Origin: Cryptomeria japonica | Lineage: Eukaryota; Streptophyta; Pinopsida; Cupressales; Cupressaceae | Direction of reading: 5' to 3' | Assembly (NCBI RefSeq): GCF_030272615.1 | Contig: NC_081409.1 | Location: 201,978,449 to 202,042,448 of the forward strand | Length of the DNA: 64,000 nt | Part shown: piece by piece, positions 12,361 to 25,499 of the stretch | Layout of the letters: each line of letters begins with the position of its first letter | How positions within the stretch are numbered: position 1 is the first letter of the stretch | Position numbers and translations under genes: made by a program | The notes under the pieces: model-generated | Told to the model about the DNA's origin: nothing | The model's database searches: none | Seen by the model: the letters and a program-made list of their open reading frames with translations, nothing else

Positions 12361-14094
12361 CACAGAAAATGCAAGAAGGAAAACTACCCACTTTCAATTC
12401 TTCACCAAAATAAATTACATCGCTACAACCTCATGGATTAACTCATTGTAAAAAAGAACAACTCACTTAGAAAACTCTACAATTCAAAGCCACAATTTGC
12501 ATTGATGGAGATATCCTCTCTAACCTCCATTCCCCTTTTTATTTGGCACCAATAACCACCTTAGAATGTTCTAGAAAGTGTAACCATTCATTTTCCTACC
12601 TGAGAAGAATTTTTATTTGAAAATTGAAATTTGGTAGCACAACTTTCAGGGACCATAACTTTTGACTCGAGTATCTTATTTGGTATCATAATATATTCTT
12701 GGGAAGCTCGTGAAGAGATCTACAACATTGAATTTATCTAAAGATCATTCCATCCATTTCTCAAGCTTTTTTTTGTCTTCTAAGGTCTCCAAATTTGAGC
12801 ATGAAGCTTTATAGAAGAAATTTCTTGAGACTAAAACTTTAATATTTCCCAAACAATATTGGATATTAAGATGATTCTCTTTGGGGTCAATTTTTATGTC
12901 CACACGTGCTTGTATAGACTGAATTACTAAAATAGCAAGTGATTATTTTTGGCCTTTTCAAATTTTTGACTATCTGACACCTCATAACTATCATCATTGG
13001 ATCCAAAACAAATAAAGAAACTTACAAATCAAAAGGAAAACATGATTCTTTGGGTGATGTAAGATTGTCTTTACACCACTAGATGCTCTTGCATTAATGT
13101 CACTCATTCTATTATTGATGGTTGTGAAAGAATAAGATCAAGTGCTTGTGTTTGATCTCCATTATAGAGAAAACACTATTTTATTATATGATTGTCATAG
13201 TGATCTTACCATACAAGTGATGAAGTCTTGTTGTGCGACCATGATTGCTAGTTGTTTCATAGGTAATTATGTTTTCTCATGACACCTTGTGCATGTAAGT
13301 GTATAATGTGAAATGTAAATGTCACACTTCTAAGGTAGAAAAAGTCTTTTGTTTTTTTTTCCTATTAATATCTTGGACAAAAGCTTGGGTAATTATAACA
13401 TGAAATACAATAGGCTTATTCTAGGTGAATCAAGTACAGTCATTCCATATAAGAGGGTGAAAAGCTAAATTTGTTGAATTATATTATAATGTAAGATTTT
13501 AATTTAATATATATCTTGATTATTAAATTGATATTTTAAACAATAAATTAAATATTATGATTTATTAGTTTGTCTATGCTAGAATCTTAAATAATTTGAA
13601 TTAAAATATTATTAACTTCTGAATTTATTTAAGTAGTTTGTTTTCTTCTACAACAAGTGAAATTTTCCTATAATATAATATTGGATTCAATTATTTTCAA
13701 AATATTATTGTATGTTATAAAATTGATAGATGATTAGAAAATTTTGTTCGTATTACATTTGAATGCATGCTATGTCTTAGTGAAATTTGAACATGACATT
13801 TGATTGGATTTCTATTTGAAAGTGTGTTTAATTTAAGCGAAAGTTTAGAAGTTAATTGAATAGAGAAAATCTACATGATAAAAAGACATCAATATGAACC
13901 CTCTTAAACATAAATCAAATGAATATTTAAAAAAAGATGAGATAAGCTTGACGGTATTAGTCACCTTTGTTATAATAAAATTTAAGTAATCAGAGTTGTA
14001 TGTTAAATCTATGGTTTCCTTACATTGATTATCAAATAACCCTTTGGATAGATTTTAAAATTTGTGATAGAGGTATATCTTTTATTTTTCTTGA
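12361..14094. other. Intergenic DNA, possibly an old LTR at its left end
   Basis: AT-rich sequence without a recognisable gene. The first few hundred bases probably belong to the LTR of the gypsy remnant to the left, but no second copy is present to define it. Confidence 0.45.
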
Positions 14095-14885
14095 TTAAAA
14101 GAGGGGTAAAAATTTATTAAACACAAAGAGAATTACAAAGCAAGAAGGGCTAGCAGCCTAGTAGAGAACATAACATTACACAACCCTATCCTCCTTAACT
14201 AATTGTTCCAACATGTGAGACAATTCTAAAGACAATTGTCTCCTATCCACAATATTCCAACCCTGCATTCAATCAAGAGCCCATTTGGCCAGACAATCCG
14301 CTACACTATTCCACTCCCTAGGAATATGAGTAAAAGTAACAAACTCCAAAGAGTTGCACAACCTTAGAACCTATCTAATAACCAGAGCTAAGTACTAATT
14401 AACATCATCCAGTTGTTGTTCATTCAGTAGAGTTACCACCACTTGTGAATCAGATTCACAAATAATCTTGTTCCAACCAAGAACACAACCTATTTCCATA
14501 GCATACAAAATGGCAAGAGCCTTCGTGTAATTACTCGTATGAAATCTTGTATAAATTGAAAAAATAAACTGGACAACACTAGAGCTATCTCGCCCTACAC
14601 CCCAATATCAACATGACCAGGATTCCCCCTAGAAGAACCATCAATATTTATCTTCAAAACTCCTTGTGGAGGAGGGAGTCATCAACCCACACGATCAATC
14701 TTCTGCACAGGTTGTCTACACCTATTCCTCTTAGTCTACTTACAACCCACTGTAAGAAAAGGATCATCTCCCTAAACATGAAAAATGAACCGGTTGTAAA
14801 TAGCAACATCTTTAAGGTCCACACCCCTAGAAAGATCACACTTTGCCAAGATAGTGGATCTAGAAAACTTATGATAGTTAGATGA
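14095..14885 (-). mobile_element. LINE (non-LTR) 3' end with RNase H domain, 5'-truncated
   Basis: Read on minus from 14885, the sequence encodes an RNase H of the plant LINE type (RVT_3 family): a start block GVLKINIDGSSRGNPG near 14690-14640, then ALAIL.AMEIG, ICESDSQVVV, and HIPREWN.VAD.LAKWALD near 14340-14280, broken by several stops and frameshifts. It ends at 14095 in an A-rich tail (TTTAATAAATTTTTACCCC on minus). The same terminal 60-odd bases recur at 24890-24963 on plus and a related stretch at 35490-35665. RT and endonuclease are missing, as expected for a truncated insertion. Confidence 0.8.
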
Positions 14886-16164
14886 TATAAGCTTACCCTA
14901 ATTTCAATAATCTATATAAAATAATAAATTTGCACTAAGATTCATAAAAATGAATTTTGATGTGTGAAATATGAACAAACTGATAAATCCCTTCACCTGA
15001 TTTTTCTTTCCCCTCACCAACAAACTAGTAGAGTTGAATATAATTAATCATAAAGCATTTCTTCTCCTAAGCTTTCTTTGACTTGTGTAACCTTGTATTG
15101 GCAGGAATAGAAACTAATTATATTAAATTCTATAGGGCTAAAGTTATTTCTAAACACTTACTATATGGAGAAGGATATTATAAGCTTGTTTTGTAAATTT
15201 TATAAATGAGTTGTTAATACCAACTATTATGCCTCCTAGACTTGGTTCATCTCCATCATTCACAAACAAAAAACCAAAAAAAACTCTAATAGATTATTTT
15301 TGGCTACCAAATGGTAGGTTTTCCTTGATAAGAATGTAAAAGCCTACAATTTAAATTTGTCAGAATCTAAAACAAGAACCATTTTGTTGTCTCCATGAAT
15401 TAGGTGCATCAGAAGGGCATACAATGTACTTTGAGCTAATTTTTAGTTACTTTTTTTAAAGATGAACTATGTGTTATCACATAAATTGGAAGCTTAACTG
15501 TGTTATCACAACATATAATAAGTTTTTGATTAGGTAAGAAAGGATCCATACTTTTGTACAAAGAGAAAGACTAAGGAAAAATTATAGCAAGACAATAAAA
15601 AACAACCCAAAAAACATTTATGAATCGAAAGAGAGAAAAATATTGTATGCGTAAACGGTACGACAAAAATGCAACTAAAGAGGAAGGAGTATTGTAGAGA
15701 AGTCTATAGAAAATTTTATACATTCAAAATGAAATTGAGACCTATAGTTTCATAAGAAAATAAAAGAATATCAATGCAAGAATATACAAAGGAAATTAGT
15801 AATTTATAAATCAGATACACTTCACAAGAGTCATAGTACCAAATTGAAATCAAATTAGCAAAATTGAAGCAAAGCTCTCTAGATTTTCCCTTCCAATATG
15901 TTTCATTAGAAACAAAGGAATGGCAAATGCACACATTTTGTAATCATCTGATCCATGGTAGTATGACATAAAGGTCATTCATAGTGAGGAGGTTAACCCT
16001 CATTACCATCATATTGATGATATAAAAAGCCCTTAAACTAATAAGGTAAGAAACCAATCTCAACATTTTAACTTGTATTTCTAGTAGGGAAAACATTAAG
16101 AAAACCCTCCCTCCAATAATATTGAAATCTTGGTAAAAAAATATTATTCGTAGAAAAAATATTT
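14886..16164. other. Intergenic DNA, no gene recognised
   Basis: AT-rich sequence. A 72-codon frame on minus (15934-15716) is hydrophobic and shows no family resemblance. Nothing else supportable up to the TSD at 16165. Confidence 0.55.
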
Positions 16165-16169
16165 ATAGT

Positions 16170-17390
16170 TGTAGTGTCATAAAATTGCAACCCTACAAAT
16201 TTTCGACTGCATTAGGGTCCTCACGCATGCGAACTCGAATCCTCTAGCCTGATCTGATACCAGAGATTGCTCGGCTTGCAGAAACAACTTCTTCCTTGGC
16301 CTCTGCATCACCCCAACCACATTCTACCCTGGAGAAAGGGGTAGGACAGCGGCATGGTGCCACTGTCCCCCCTTAGACAGGGGGATGGCGCCCCTATCCC
16401 TACCCTATTTTAGGGTAGGACCCTTCCTAGAGCATGCATTATGGGTTGTGCCTCAGGCGGGAAACTCCCCTGATGTCGGCCCATGACGAAATTCAAATCC
16501 ACCAACATGTATTTAAGGGGGAATTCACTCTCTCGTTTGCATAAGTTTAATAGGTGGAATTTGGATAAGATTGGAGTAGGTACAAGCAATCAAGCATTCA
16601 AGAGCATTCAAGCATTCTTTTCCAGCATTGAGCATTCTCAAGTCTCCCTTCAAGGCTAGGTGTTGCATTCAAGTCAAGGATTCAACCATTGAAGAGGAGA
16701 TTGATTTCAACATACAATTCCAAACAAACATTTCTATCAACATTGATACTACAACCTCCCTTGAGGTGATTTACAATTCAGTCTTTCATTTACATCTACT
16801 TGCAAGTACTTTCTTTCATTACTTGGTTAATTCCAAAACTGGGGTTTGACCTAAAGGAAAACCCCCCATCCCAACCCATTTTCCTCTCTTTTCTGTGTGT
16901 AGGTTGCAGATGTACAACTGTACTTTTGGATTCGGGCTTCATTTGCAGAGGCGGAAAAACCCTTTTTCATTTCACGGATTTTTCAGAGGACCATGTACAT
17001 TCCCGCCACGATCCTGGCAACCTTTCCTCAAATTTGCAGGGCAACTTTGTCTTGACATTTTACTGCCAGATCCAAGTGCACAACTTCATCTCATATTTCG
17101 ATCTCAAGTTATAATCGGTTCTTTGTCACTTTTGCACTACATAATTCAATCAATTTCATTTCTAGATCAAACAAGGAAGAGGGGACCAACTTAGCATTCC
17201 CAATTCATTCAGAATTCAATCTACCATCTTTGTGTGGAGAGATTCAATCTAGTGAATTATCTTCTCCCCCTTCCTAATGTAATGGTGAAAAGTGCTTGAA
17301 TGGTAATCGATAGCGAAACTCTCATCTCTCTTTGAGGGAAAGGGTAGTTTTTCTTCTTGATTTATCATTCACCATTTTCCCACCATTACA
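16170..17390 (+). repeat. 5' LTR of the gag-only element
   Basis: 1221 bp with TG...CA ends. It contains a GC-rich stretch with short internal repeats (16320-16440) and ends at CCACCATTACA. The interior begins TTTTGGTGAGCTTG; the TGG start fits a PBS, but the tRNA could not be named. Confidence 0.88.
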
Positions 17391-17459
17391 TTTTGGTGAG
17401 CTTGACATCTTGCATGCTTTCCTTTGAACAACATTGCATAATTTTCATTTACAAGTTTC

Positions 17460-18365
17460 AACTTTCTACAAACTTAGTGGTTAATTCATTAAAAACCCTA
17501 GTTTTTAAATTAAAATTGAACTTGTGATTTGTAAAATTGCTTGTGGTTTATTTAGATCTGAAAATTGTTTTGATTGTCAAATTCAATTTCCTCATTGTCT
17601 TGTTCAATTTGCAATTAAAATTTACAAAATTAAGAGGTTACTTGTTAAAACCCTAATTTTCAAAAATCATCTTGAACTTGTGCAAAAATTGGATTTCAAT
17701 TTAATTTTTAGATTTTTTATTGTTCTTAGATTTGTCTTCAATCCTACAAATTCAAATTTTCAATTTCCCCCCCTTTTCCCAAAATTCAAATTTTAAAATT
17801 AAGTGGTTAGGTCATCAAACCCTAATTTTAAAAATTAATTGGATTCTGTGTGAATTTCAAATCAATTTCAGTTACATTCAGATTTATAAATATTTTCCAA
17901 GGTGTCCCTATACATTAGGTTTGACTCTTTTCAAAATTGCAATTCAATTCGTCTTTTTTCTTCAAAACCCTAATAGGGTCCTATGTTCACATTTGCGCCT
18001 TCATTTCGCCCATCTAGAGATTGTAAAATTCACCAATTTTTTGGGGTTAGCTTTAAAATCATCGTAATATCCATCCCTAAAAACTTTAAAAACAAGTTGG
18101 TCGGACCATGTGCTTTCCTGCCACGGTCCTCGGTTTTTTTCCCAAAATATCGAGAGATTGTTATGACTGTATTTACTAGCTTAAATCCGGAAGATTGGTT
18201 GATTTTATTGATTTTTGATCCCTCTAGAATCGGAAATACATTGAAAATTCAACATTTCAACTTTCAAGAAAATTTTTTAAGTTAAGAGGTTATTTATTGT
18301 CTATCCTTGTTTTAAAAATTATAATTTTAAAATTAAGTGGTATTCCCTTGGTCCTAATTTTAAAA
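17460..18365 (+). repeat. Degenerate tandem repeats in the element leader
   Basis: About five copies of a diverged unit are recognisable by AARTTAAGNGGTTA followed within a few bases by AACCCTAATTTT and AAAATT (near 17468, 17630, 17797, 18278 and 18333). Spacing is roughly 55-480 bp with a common ~165-bp step. The stretch is non-coding and precedes the gag start. Confidence 0.55.
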
Positions 18366-18515
18366 ATTCCAATTTCCTTTTATTTTTGGAAATTGTGTCA
18401 TCCTCTTCCCCCAACAAAGTTCAAATTTTGTAATCATTATTTCCTTGCATTTTTGCATTATTCAATTTTGTAAACTTTGTTCCACAATTCAAAATTCAAA
18501 TTTTCCCTCTAGTGC

Positions 18516-21500
18516 ATGAGTTTTACCACTATTAGTCCTACCTATCCTATCCCTGTTAGACGAAGCATTAGAATTAAGGCTTCCCAAGGTTTAATTATCA
18601 AGGAGATGGAGCCTAATTTGGGTGACTTCTTTAATGAGGATCATGCTAATTCTTCCCATCCTAATCATGTGCCTATTGATGGTTCTCATGATGAAGAAGA
18701 AGCCTTAACTAGGGTTTCTTTAGATCAACTTTCTCCATTGGAAAATCAATTTGACAACTTTCAACAATGGATATCCCAAGAGTACCCTAATAGTGAAGCT
18801 CTTCCATTAATTGAAGGTCTTAAGCGCATGCTTCAAAGTGATAAGAATGGAATTGATATATTGTGTGGCATTGCACATATTGTTTATTCTAACGTCATGC
18901 CTATCAAGAGTTGTGTCGAAACCCTAGGTTACTCAAAACCTTCAACACATGTCAATTCCTCTATTCCTTTGACTAATCCTATGACTAATATTCCTACTTT
19001 CACATCTAACATTATGGCTACTTCTGTCATCCCTACAACCATAGGACATGGGGGAAATCCTTCTTCTTCATTTAATCCTCCATCTTTACCTATGTCTTCC
19101 ATGAGTGTTCCTATTATTCCTCAACCAATTAGTGTGACACAAGGGGGAAATTCCTTTAACAACTTTATTCCTCCTTTAAGTGTCCCTTTTCCTACCCAAT
19201 CATCACTAATGCCTACTTATCATATTGTCCCACCACTTTATTCTCATTCCATGCCTTCTTTCAACAACATCACACCACCTTCTCAATCACCTATGTCTAA
19301 CATCAATTCTTCTACCGAAATGGCAATTAACAATCTTGCTCAAACTGTGTCTTCCTTACAACAACAAATTGCTTCCATGAGTCAATCCAAGTTTAGTGTG
19401 CCCACCTTTGATGTTGCGAGCCCACTTTCTATTGATATTGTTAAAGTCATGCCACCTAAACATGTGGAGATCCCTCAATTGGAACTCTATAATGGAAAAG
19501 GTGATCCTCTTATGCATGTCAAAATATTTCAAACCTTGTGTACTAATTTTGCTTATGATCAATGATTGCTTGCAAAGCTATTTACAAGAACACTAAGAGA
19601 TAAGGCCTTACAATGGTATTTCTCTTTGCCTTCTTATTCTATCACTTCCTTTCAACAACTAGCAAATGCTTTCATCCAACAATTTCAAAACAACGTTGGT
19701 CCTAAAATCACTTTGACTGATTTAATGCATTGTAAACAAGGTGTTAAAGAAAAAGTGATTGATTTAATTGGTAGATATAATAATTTGTGTGCTCAAATTT
19801 CTTTTCATGTCCCTGATAATGATATTCAAAGGATTTTTATTTCTAATTTACAAAAGGATATCAAGGAAAAGCTCATTTTGTGTGAGTTTACTTCATTTCC
19901 ATAGTCGTGCGCAATACTCCACAATTATCAACTGGTTGTGAGTCAAATGGAGAAATCCACTCTTATGGATCCAAATGATAAGGGGGAGAGTGTTCAACAA
20001 CCGTTTGCAAAGTTCAAACCAAGAAAAATCTTCATCAAGTTCAATGATCCAATCAACAACAACCATGTGAATGCTACAACAGGTGTGCCTTCTATTTCTA
20101 AATTTTTTCAAAGAGAAAGACAGTTTACTCCTTTGAATGAATCTTTACATAGTATTATGTCTCAGTTGTTGCACATAAATGTTATCATACTTCCTCCTAT
20201 TAAACAACTTGATCCTTCCAAACTTGCATCTCCTTATTTTGATAACAATTCCTTTTGCCAATTTAATCGTCAACTTGGTCATGATACTGAGAAATGTTTT
20301 GCATTGAAAAATAAGATTCAAGACTTGGTTGATAATAATACTATAGATGTGGCAGGTGTGAGTGATAAAGGGAATAAATTAGTTGCTCCTCCTAATCAAA
20401 ATCTTAATATTTTCACTGATCCCTTTCCATCTCATACCTCTAAGGTTATCGAGATTGTGCCTAATTCTCTCACTTCTGAAGAATTCACCTCTACGGCTCC
20501 AAACTTGGTTAATATGGTAGAAACACAAGATATGCCTAAGGATCCTTGTATTACATTTGACTCTAGTGAGACCATTAGAGCACTTGATGGCCCTTTATAC
20601 ATAGTTGTGAAGGTTAAGGATATCCCTTGTCGTGGTGCCCTAATTTATCCCTCTTGCATGGTTAATGTCATAACTGAAGAGTGTCTTTTTACTTTACTAT
20701 TGCATAAACCAATATATGATACTTCTAATGTGGTTGTAAATTTATTTGATGACTTTATTATGATACCTTCTTCTGAGCAATTTCATGTGAAGTTGGGCTA
20801 TCCTTGGCTATCTTCCATGAAGGCTATTGCTTCTCCAATCCACAAGTGTCTTAAATTTCCTCACAATGGAGAAATCATAACTATGAACCATAGCTTATTT
20901 CATCCATTTGAAAGAAGCCCCGGTGTTCCTATTGATCTCTTTTGGCCTAAACAATTTCAATCTCTTCCATCAAGGAGCGATGCTCTTTTTCAATATTATA
21001 AAAAAATGGAAGAACAATATGATCTTATCCTTAAGTCAACCTAGATCTCCAACACTTGACATTCCTATTATTCTTCAAGATGAGGTTCTTCCCCTCTCGG
21101 ATAGAACCAATCTCCCTCCTAAGGAAAATTGTCTACCTACTCCTATGGATGTGACTTCACCTTCTCTTAAGGAGAACAACAATATTCCTCCTAAGGTTAG
21201 ACCTATACCTCCTCCTCATGATGGACTTGGTCTCCTTCCTACACGTAATATTCCTCCTTTCTATGGCACAGTTCCACCTCCTTCCTCTTATCGAGAGAAG
21301 AGGCTTGCTTCTCCTATTGTTCAATGAAAAAGACCTCAACCTAAACCTTCCACTATCAAGGCAAGAAGCATTCCTACTTGTTCAAGTGTTCCTCCTTCTT
21401 CTCAACCTTCCCCTAAGACTCGATAGAATCGTTGTGCAAGAGAACGCCGACGAAGATGTCGTGTTTGAGGTCGTGAAGCTATCCCTCAAAATACTTAATC

Positions 21501-21753
21501 TCCTCAGACTCCGACAGTTGACATGATTCCCTTTTCTCTTAAGCAATACGTTCAACCTACATCTCCAAATCATAAGTTGCATAAAACATGTGATGGTTTT
21601 AATTCTATTCGTGTTCTTGCTCCTCTTTCTCTAAACTTTGATGAAGAAATGGGTGAAAATGTTATTCATAAAGGAAATATAACTCCTAATGCTTTTGATA
21701 GTGAGTATGAGTATGTTGATGTGGACAAACATTTATCAGATGAGTTTTCATAA
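18516..21753 (+). pseudogene. gag-protease polyprotein of the non-autonomous element
   Basis: One frame runs from ATG 18516 to 21044, broken only by TGA at 19563 and TAG at 19902; both can arise from CGA and CAG by C-to-T change. Residues 1-310 are Ser/Pro/Asn-rich. The retrotransposon gag core follows (LELYNGKGDPLMHVKIFQ, then LFTRTLRDKALQWYFSLP). A knuckle-like FCQFNRQLGHDTEKC matches the same place in the 39889-56031 element (FCEFHKSKGHKTSNC). A degenerate aspartic protease block ends in CLKFPHNGE. After a frameshift near 21045 a Pro-rich stretch continues to 21753. The catalytic Asp of the protease is not evident. Coding stops before any RT. Confidence 0.8.
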
Positions 21754-22674
21754 AATCTAATCCTAGCTCCTAGAATCGAACAAAGTGACTTACAACATGA
21801 GAATAGTCCTTGTTTGGATCTTGTGATAACTCCATTTGTTGTGCTCGATGTCGCTCCTCTAGCGTGTTGCTTGCCTTCCCAAAATAGTGATCAACAAGAT
21901 TCGGAGGCGGATGTCGTGCTAGATTAGCGATACTAGCACTATAGATCTTCTCTCTCTCCCCTTTCTTTCTCATTTGTGACCATTCTTCTATGTGTATCCT
22001 TGTTCTTCTATTGTCCCCTTAATGTCTACTTGGGGACGATGCAAAGCATTGAGATCTCTTCTTGGTTTCTTTCATGTTGACTCAAAAGACATCATCTCTT
22101 CCCTTTCTTTTAAGGTAGTGTCCTTTGGGGAATGAAGATTATTATATGCATATACATACATGATATACATGAGCTATCATATAGCATACTGACCCCGAGG
22201 AAAGCAACACTACCTCATGTTTTGTGTTCATTATCCTTGGATTTATTCCTCAATTGGGGGTTAAATCCTTGTGATAGCGTGCTCCTTCCTTCTCTCTCTT
22301 GGGTGTATCCTACCTTAAAGCAATCGCTCCCGATAATGCGCTTGCAATCACTTTAACGTGGGGGCATACACTCTGCTCATACTTTCCTTCTTGTGATACT
22401 TAGAATTACTTAGTGAACTTTGTTTTGCTTTGTAATCTTTTGTATCCTTGCTTTCATGACTCATAGTGAAGGGAACTTTTCTACTTACAGTCATGGTTCT
22501 CCCCTTCTCGATCTTCCCTTTTACTTTTTCAATTGAAGTTGTAAGATCCTAAGTCCATTGGGGGCTTGGCACATCTTGCCTCCTTGATGTGGTAAAAGTC
22601 TTTCAATCTTGTTTCCTTGTACTTTACTGACACTATTGGCATACGCTTATACTCCCGCTAAAGTGGTGGCTAAA

Positions 22675-23924
22675 TGTAGTGTCATAAAATTGTGACCCTA
22701 GCAATTTTTGACTGCATTAGGGTCCTCACGCATGCAAACTTGAATCCTCTAGCCTGATCAAAGATCGGAGATTGCTCGGCTTAAAAAAATAGCTTCTTCC
22801 TTGGCCTCTGCATCACCCCGACTGCATTCTACCATGGAGAAAGGGGTAGGACAGGGGTGTGGTGCCATTGTCCCCCTTTGGATAGGAGTATGGTGCCCTT
22901 GTCCTCTGAGGATAGGGGTGTGGCGAGCCTATCCCTGCTCTATTTTGAGGCAAGACCCTTCCTAGAGCATGCATTGTGGGTTGTGCCTCGGGCAGGAAAC
23001 TCCCCCGATGTCGGCCCATGATGAAATTCAAATCCACCAACATGTATTTAAGGGGTCATTTTCTCTCTCATTTGTATAAGTTCAATAGGTAGAAGTTGGA
23101 TAAGATTGGAGTAGGTACAAGTGATTAAGCATTCAAGAGCATTTAAGCATTCTTTTCTAGAATTGAGCATTCTCAAGTCTCCCTTCAAGGCTAGGTGTTG
23201 CATTCAATTCAAGGATTCAACCATTGAAGAGGAGATTGATTTCAACATACAATTTCACACAAACATTTCTATCAACATTGCTACTACAACCTCCCTTGAG
23301 GTGATTTACAATTCAGTCTTTCATTTACATCTACTTGCAAGTTCTTTGTTTCATTACTTGGTTAATTCCAAAACTGGGGTTTGACCTAAAGGAAAACCCC
23401 CAATCCCAACCCATTTTCCTCTCTTTTCTATGTGTAGCTTGCAGGTGCACAACTATACTTTTAGATTCAGACTTCATTTGTAGAGGCGAAAAAACCCTTT
23501 TCGTTTCGCAGATTTTTCAGAGGACCGTGTACATTCCCGCCACGGTCCAAGCAACTTTTCCTCAAATTCACAGGACAACTTCATCTCAGCATCTTACTAC
23601 GAGATCCAAGTGCACAACTTCATCCCATATTCCAATCTCAAGTTATAATCAGTTCTTTGTCACTTTTGCACTACATAATTCAGTCAAATTCCTTTCTAAA
23701 TCAAACAAGGAAGAGGGGACCAACTTAGCACTCCCAATTCATTCAGAATTCAATCTACCATCTTTGTGTGGAGAGATTCAATCTAGTGAATTATCTTCTC
23801 CCCCTTCCTAATGTAATGGTGAAAAGTGCTTGAATGGTAATCGATAGTGAAACTCTCATCTCTCTTTGAGGGAAAGGGAAGTTTTCCTTCTTGATTTATC
23901 GTTCACCATTTTCCCACCATTACA
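22675..23924 (+). repeat. 3' LTR of the gag-only element
   Basis: 1250 bp, same termini as the 5' copy and 29 bp longer. It is preceded by AAGTGGTGGCTAAA, a weak polypurine tract. Confidence 0.88.
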
Positions 23925-23929
23925 ATAGT

Positions 23930-24840
23930 ATTGGTGATTTTTTTGTTTTTTCGATTTTTTTTTTAATTCTATTGGCAAATTTTTCTAAATCAGTTAAAAT
24001 TTATTTAAAATCTTGGTAAATATTCCTCTTCCTTAAATAAATAAAATAATATTGTTGGTGAATTATTCTTGTACTGACAATCTACATACTTGACCTCTCC
24101 TTCATTGCCTTGATGATGCTTGATTGTGTTCTTAGTTGAATTGCTTGATGGGGAGTGAATTCCTCAATGAGAGATGATTGAGAGATATTTCAAATGAGGC
24201 AATAATACCTGATTTTATAACTAAGTTCACGAAACGTGTTGAAATTTACAAAGAAGGCTAACATCAGGAATATTTTCCATTCAATTCTTTCCAACTATTA
24301 GAGGGTTCAAATTTGAGCCCTTTTCACTTGGACTATGATGTCTAGCGCCCTAGTCTAGGATGACAAGGGCACTAGGTGCCCTAATCCAATCCATCTAGAT
24401 TGAGCTAAAGTCAGGTTACAAGAGGAAACAAATACTACAATATGGCACTGATTTGAGCAAAATCAAGCATAATTAGCAAAATGAAGGCAAAAACACCAAA
24501 GTGAGACCTAAATGAGCATAAAAATGTATGAGTATACAATTTATGAAACTACATGAGTGTCTTATAAGATTATCTTACAATTAAATTCTTGACCTAGAAC
24601 TCTTTGTCATCTTATCTCTTTTAAAGTTTTAACACAATGTTATTCAAATATTTAATCCTTGATTATAGTAAGTTCTTAATTAATAAACTTTTCTCAAAAT
24701 ATTTATTAGTTCATCTCCATGACAAAAAGGTTAGGCTACTTAATCAAGAACAAAATCTATTTGTTCACACAAACCCATTAGAATAAATGATAAGCAAAAC
24801 TAACTCATTACAATCTTATTCATATTTCCACAAATGTGTG
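23930..24840. other. Intergenic DNA, possibly part of an old LTR
   Basis: No gene recognised. The stretch from about 24056 (TGTTGGTGAATTATTC) has the look of a copia LTR, with a GC-richer patch at 24330-24420, but no partner copy or PBS is in view. Confidence 0.4.
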
Positions 24841-24976
24841 AAATACTACAATTATTGATAAGGATAGCGTTGTGTAATGTTTTGTTCTCTGTTGGCCTGC
24901 TGGCCCTTCTTTTTATGTAATTCTCTTTGTGTTTAATAAAATTTTACCCCTTTTTAATTTAAAAAATACTACAATT
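24841..24976 (+). mobile_element. LINE 3' tail, strongly 5'-truncated, with 13-bp TSD
   Basis: AAATACTACAATT occurs at 24841-24853 and again at 24964-24976. Between them lie 110 bp that match the 3' end of the LINE at 14095-14885 (GGCCTGCTGGCCCTTCTT, AATTCTCTTTGTGTTTAATA, TTTTACCCC) and end in an A/T-rich tail. This is target-primed insertion of a dead-on-arrival copy on the plus strand. Confidence 0.85.
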
Positions 24977-25499
24977 GGGTAAATGCACAAAGATGGTGAA
25001 CGAAAAAATTGGGCACCAACAAATAAATGCATAAAACAGATGAAAAGTGATCGTGTTTTTAATAAATTCAAAAACCGCATGTGTTAAGGCTCGGAAAATC
25101 CAAGCCAAAATGCGTATGGGTTCTTTAAATTAAAAACACATACAGGTTTTTTAAAATAAAAACATGATCATGTTTTTAAAAAAATAATAACACAATCGTG
25201 TTTTTAAAAGTAAAAACGCATTCGTGTTATGTTTAGCAAAAAAATTCGAACACATTATGCTTATATTAAGTTAGATAAGGAACATGGACTTAGATGGCAC
25301 TTCCTTTAGCATTCACTTAGTTTTTTCATCAGGATATATACTTATAAGTTATATTTTCTCGTTGTCTTTTATCTTTCTTAAACTTTAAGTTATATTTTAT
25401 GTATATATTGTCAAGATGTTTGAGAGTGTAGATTTTAGATTTTAGGAGATCTTATAATTTTTCAGACTATCAACTTTCAGTAATCAACAGGCTTCTATC

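Larger units (their letters stand above)
16165..23929 (+). mobile_element. Non-autonomous LTR retrotransposon (gag-protease only) with TSD
   Basis: Two LTRs (16170-17390, 1221 bp; 22675-23924, 1250 bp) share TGTAGTGTCATAAAATTG at their start and CCCACCATTACA at their end. The 5-bp duplication ATAGT flanks the element exactly (16165-16169 and 23925-23929). The 5.3-kb interior holds a gag and protease-like frame on plus, then a short tail; no RT, RNase H or integrase motif is present in any frame. The gag resembles that of the Tat/Ogre-type element at 39889-56031, so a relative of that element may have supplied the missing enzymes. The LTRs differ by many substitutions and small indels, so the insertion is not young. 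Confidence 0.88.
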
